Assembly: GCA_007116605.1 (NCBI GenBank)
Contig: SKID01000265.1
Coordinates: 1-8,437, forward strand
Origin: Tissierellia bacterium
GTDB taxonomy: Bacteria > Bacillota > Clostridia > Tissierellales > Dethiosulfatibacteraceae
Direction of reading: 5' to 3'
DNA: 8,437 nucleotides
The notes beneath the pieces were generated by a model. The model saw only the letters and a program-made list of their open reading frames with translations, was not told where the DNA came from and ran no database searches. Shown here in pieces: positions 7,441 to 8,437 of the stretch; positions within the stretch are counted from its first letter, which is position 1; each line of letters opens with the position of its first letter. Position numbers and translations under genes: made by a program.

Positions 7441-7460
7441 AGGGGACACTCCTTTAGTTT
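7434..7460 (+). repeat. REP-like palindrome, copy 1, overlapping the exporter stop codon
   Basis: ACTAAAGG (7436-7443) pairs perfectly with CCTTTAGT (7451-7458) around a 7-nt loop GGACACT; A7434-T7460 and a G-U pair can extend it. The segment AGGGGACACTCCTTTA (7441-7456) recurs exactly at 7570-7585. The TAA stop of the second exporter gene (7438-7440) is inside the stem. The hairpin lacks a proper T run, so I do not call it the terminator; it could protect the mRNA 3' end. Confidence 0.7.
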
Positions 7461-7473
7461 GATTAAAAAACTC

Positions 7474-7509
7474 AAGCATTTCGGGCGAAATAACCGAAGT
7501 GTTTTTTTT
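7474..7509 (+). terminator. Intrinsic terminator of the ABC exporter operon
   Basis: CATTTCGG (7477-7484) pairs with CCGAAGTG (7494-7501) with one G-U, around a 9-nt loop, and is followed by eight T (7502-7509). The A residues at 7474-7475 can extend the stem into the T run. It lies 34 bp after the stop codon of the second exporter gene. Confidence 0.88.
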
Positions 7510-7561
7510 ATGATTAAATGTCCAAACAAAGATAGCACATTGACATGACACGTGATAAAAT

Positions 7562-7590
7562 TAAAGTCTAGGGGACACTCCTTTACTTTA
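7562..7590 (+). repeat. REP-like palindrome, copy 2
   Basis: AGGGGACACTCCTTTA at 7570-7585 is identical to the 16 bp at 7441-7456. Here the flanks form a different but compensating stem: TAAAGT (7562-7567) pairs with ACTTTA (7585-7590), then a 2x2 mismatch, then AGG (7570-7572) with CCT (7580-7582). The surrounding hairpin is thus kept although flanking bases differ from copy 1. No transposase gene lies between the two copies. Confidence 0.65.
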
Positions 7591-7786
7591 CCAAAACATT
7601 TCCCTCACTGTTCACATTTGATTTCTTTTTGATAATATTAAAATCAAAGAAAAAAAGGCATTAAAAGAGACGCGATACGGGAAAATATTTGACCTTCTAG
7701 ATAAGTTAGCATTTTTAGTCATTGCATAAAACATGTCCATAACGCAAAGAATCAGTTTCCAAAAATTCCACAGCCATAGAGGTTTA
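7591..7786. other. Intergenic stretch before the gamma-glutamyltransferase gene, no gene assigned
   Basis: This AT-rich stretch has no intact gene that I can support. It contains an inverted repeat, TTTGATTT (7617-7624) and AAATCAAA (7641-7648), separated by 16 nt; this could be an operator or chance in AT-rich DNA. One plus-strand frame is open without a start codon from 7622 to TAA at 7727-7729 (35 codons, containing KETRYGKIFDLLDKLAFLV) and could be a decayed gene fragment of unknown origin. I found no convincing promoter for the downstream gene: TTGACC at 7689-7694 has only a poor -10 partner. Confidence 0.4.
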
Positions 7787-8437
7787 ATGATGAAAACAAG
7801 AAAAATATCACAAGGACAATCTTCCAAGGGAATGATTTCTACTGCGTCAAGTCAGGCAACACAAGCAGGCTTGAAGGTGCTCAATGCAGGAGGAAATGCA
7901 GTGGATGCAGCTGTAGCAGCAGCTTTTTGTTTAGGTGTTACGGAGCCGCAAGCATCTGGTTTGGGTGGTCAAAGCATGGCATTAGTGTATTTAAAAGAAC
8001 AGAACAAACTGTTCGCTTTAGATGGGTCATCTAGAGCTCCTTTCAGAATCCAACCTCGAAAAACTCCCGAGAAACCTATGAAAACGGGAATTCGTGCTAC
8101 TACAGTGCCGTCTACACCCGCTACATTAGGCTATTTGCATGAAAGATATGGTCAATTATCTTTTTCAGAAATACTGAAGCCATCCATTGACAATTGCATG
8201 GAGGGATTTCCCATATCAGCTTTACAACATAGATTGATTATGAAAGAGAAAGAATTATTGTTACAAGATGATATGGCATCTAAGATTTATTTTAAAAATG
8301 GACAACCATTAGGAGCTGGAGACAAGCTTGTTCAAGTTGATTTAGGTAATACATTTATGACTTTGGCTGACCATGGATGGCAAGATTTTTATACAGGTAA
8401 AATAGCAAACCTTCTAATAAAAGATATGGAAAAAAGA
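7787..8437 (+). CDS. ggt: Gamma-glutamyltransferase family protein, N-terminal part (partial)
   Basis: The frame runs from ATG 7787 to the window edge without a stop: 217 residues of a family usually 500-600 long. N-terminal GGT motifs appear in order: GMIST near 15-19, AGLKVLNAGGNAVDAAVAAA (27-46), GVTEPQASGLGG (50-61), VPSTPATLG (107-115), YGQLSFSEILKPSI (121-134) and FYTGKIA (201-207). Family members are Ntn hydrolases that cleave or transfer gamma-glutamyl groups after self-processing; the catalytic Thr lies beyond the window, so activity cannot be judged. There is no signal peptide, unlike secreted GGTs that salvage glutathione, and the segment DGSSRAP (79-85) differs from the DxRExAP type of classical enzymes. 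A cytosolic YwrD-like or other acylase relative is therefore plausible. AGAGG (7778-7782) is 4 nt before the first ATG and 7 nt before a second ATG at 7790, so the true start may be 7790. Confidence 0.85.
   Translation, partial: MMKTRKISQGQSSKGMISTASSQATQAGLKVLNAGGNAVDAAVAAAFCLGVTEPQASGLGGQSMALVYLKEQNKLFALDGSSRAPFRIQPRKTPEKPMKTGIRATTVPSTPATLGYLHERYGQLSFSEILKPSIDNCMEGFPISALQHRLIMKEKELLLQDDMASKIYFKNGQPLGAGDKLVQVDLGNTFMTLADHGWQDFYTGKIANLLIKDMEKR

Noticed and set aside
7540..7561. Possible promoter TTGACA (7540-7545) with TAAAAT (7556-7561)
   Set aside because: The spacer is only 10 bp, far below the 16-18 bp needed, and no better -10 box is present at the right distance.
7612..7827. Minus-strand 71-codon frame before and into the gamma-glutamyltransferase gene
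   Set aside because: It overlaps the well-supported GGT coding start on the other strand and shows no domain. Its hydrophobic, cysteine-rich look fits antisense of AT-rich DNA.
1..8437. CRISPR array, tRNA, rRNA or known metabolite riboswitch
   Set aside because: I saw no regularly spaced repeats, no cloverleaf or rRNA-like sequence, and no conserved riboswitch core on either strand.

Overview
The window looks like chromosome of a low-GC, Gram-positive, clostridial-type Firmicute. The DNA is AT-rich, ribosome-binding sites are strong and purine-rich (AGGAGG type), and the layout glgD-glgA followed by a cytosolic GH13 hydrolase is typical of Clostridia. The species cannot be named from this sequence.

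Positions 1-3472 hold the end of a glycogen operon: the 3' end of a glgD-like ADP-glucose pyrophosphorylase subunit gene, a complete glgA (glycogen synthase), and a complete CBM34/GH13 alpha-glucan hydrolase of the neopullulanase/cyclomaltodextrinase type. Gaps of 12 and 4 bp imply one transcript. The first two genes make alpha-1,4-glucan; the third probably trims or recycles it.

Positions 3473-3801 are the most interesting part. A good sigma-A-type promoter is followed by a 37-codon ORF with a perfect ribosome-binding site. An intrinsic terminator then sits just before a drug-type ABC exporter operon. A segment inside the small ORF can form 12 contiguous base pairs with the loop and inner arms of that terminator, and an earlier segment of the ORF can pair with the antiterminator segment. 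This is the layout of ribosome-controlled transcription attenuation, comparable in principle to the bmrB leader of Bacillus subtilis bmrCD.

Positions 3802-7440 encode two half-size ABC exporters (597 and 610 aa) that must form a heterodimer. The first has Asp instead of the catalytic Glu but a perfect LSGGQ signature. The second has the catalytic Glu but a degenerate LSTGE signature. Together they give one competent and one degenerate ATP site, as in BmrC/BmrD, LmrC/LmrD and TM287/288. An intrinsic terminator follows the operon.

Positions 7441-7786 are intergenic. They carry two copies of a 16-bp sequence (AGGGGACACTCCTTTA), each in a hairpin and lying either side of the terminator. They resemble REP-like/IS-end palindromes. 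Positions 7787-8437 encode the first 217 residues of a gamma-glutamyltransferase-family protein without a signal peptide, cut by the window edge.
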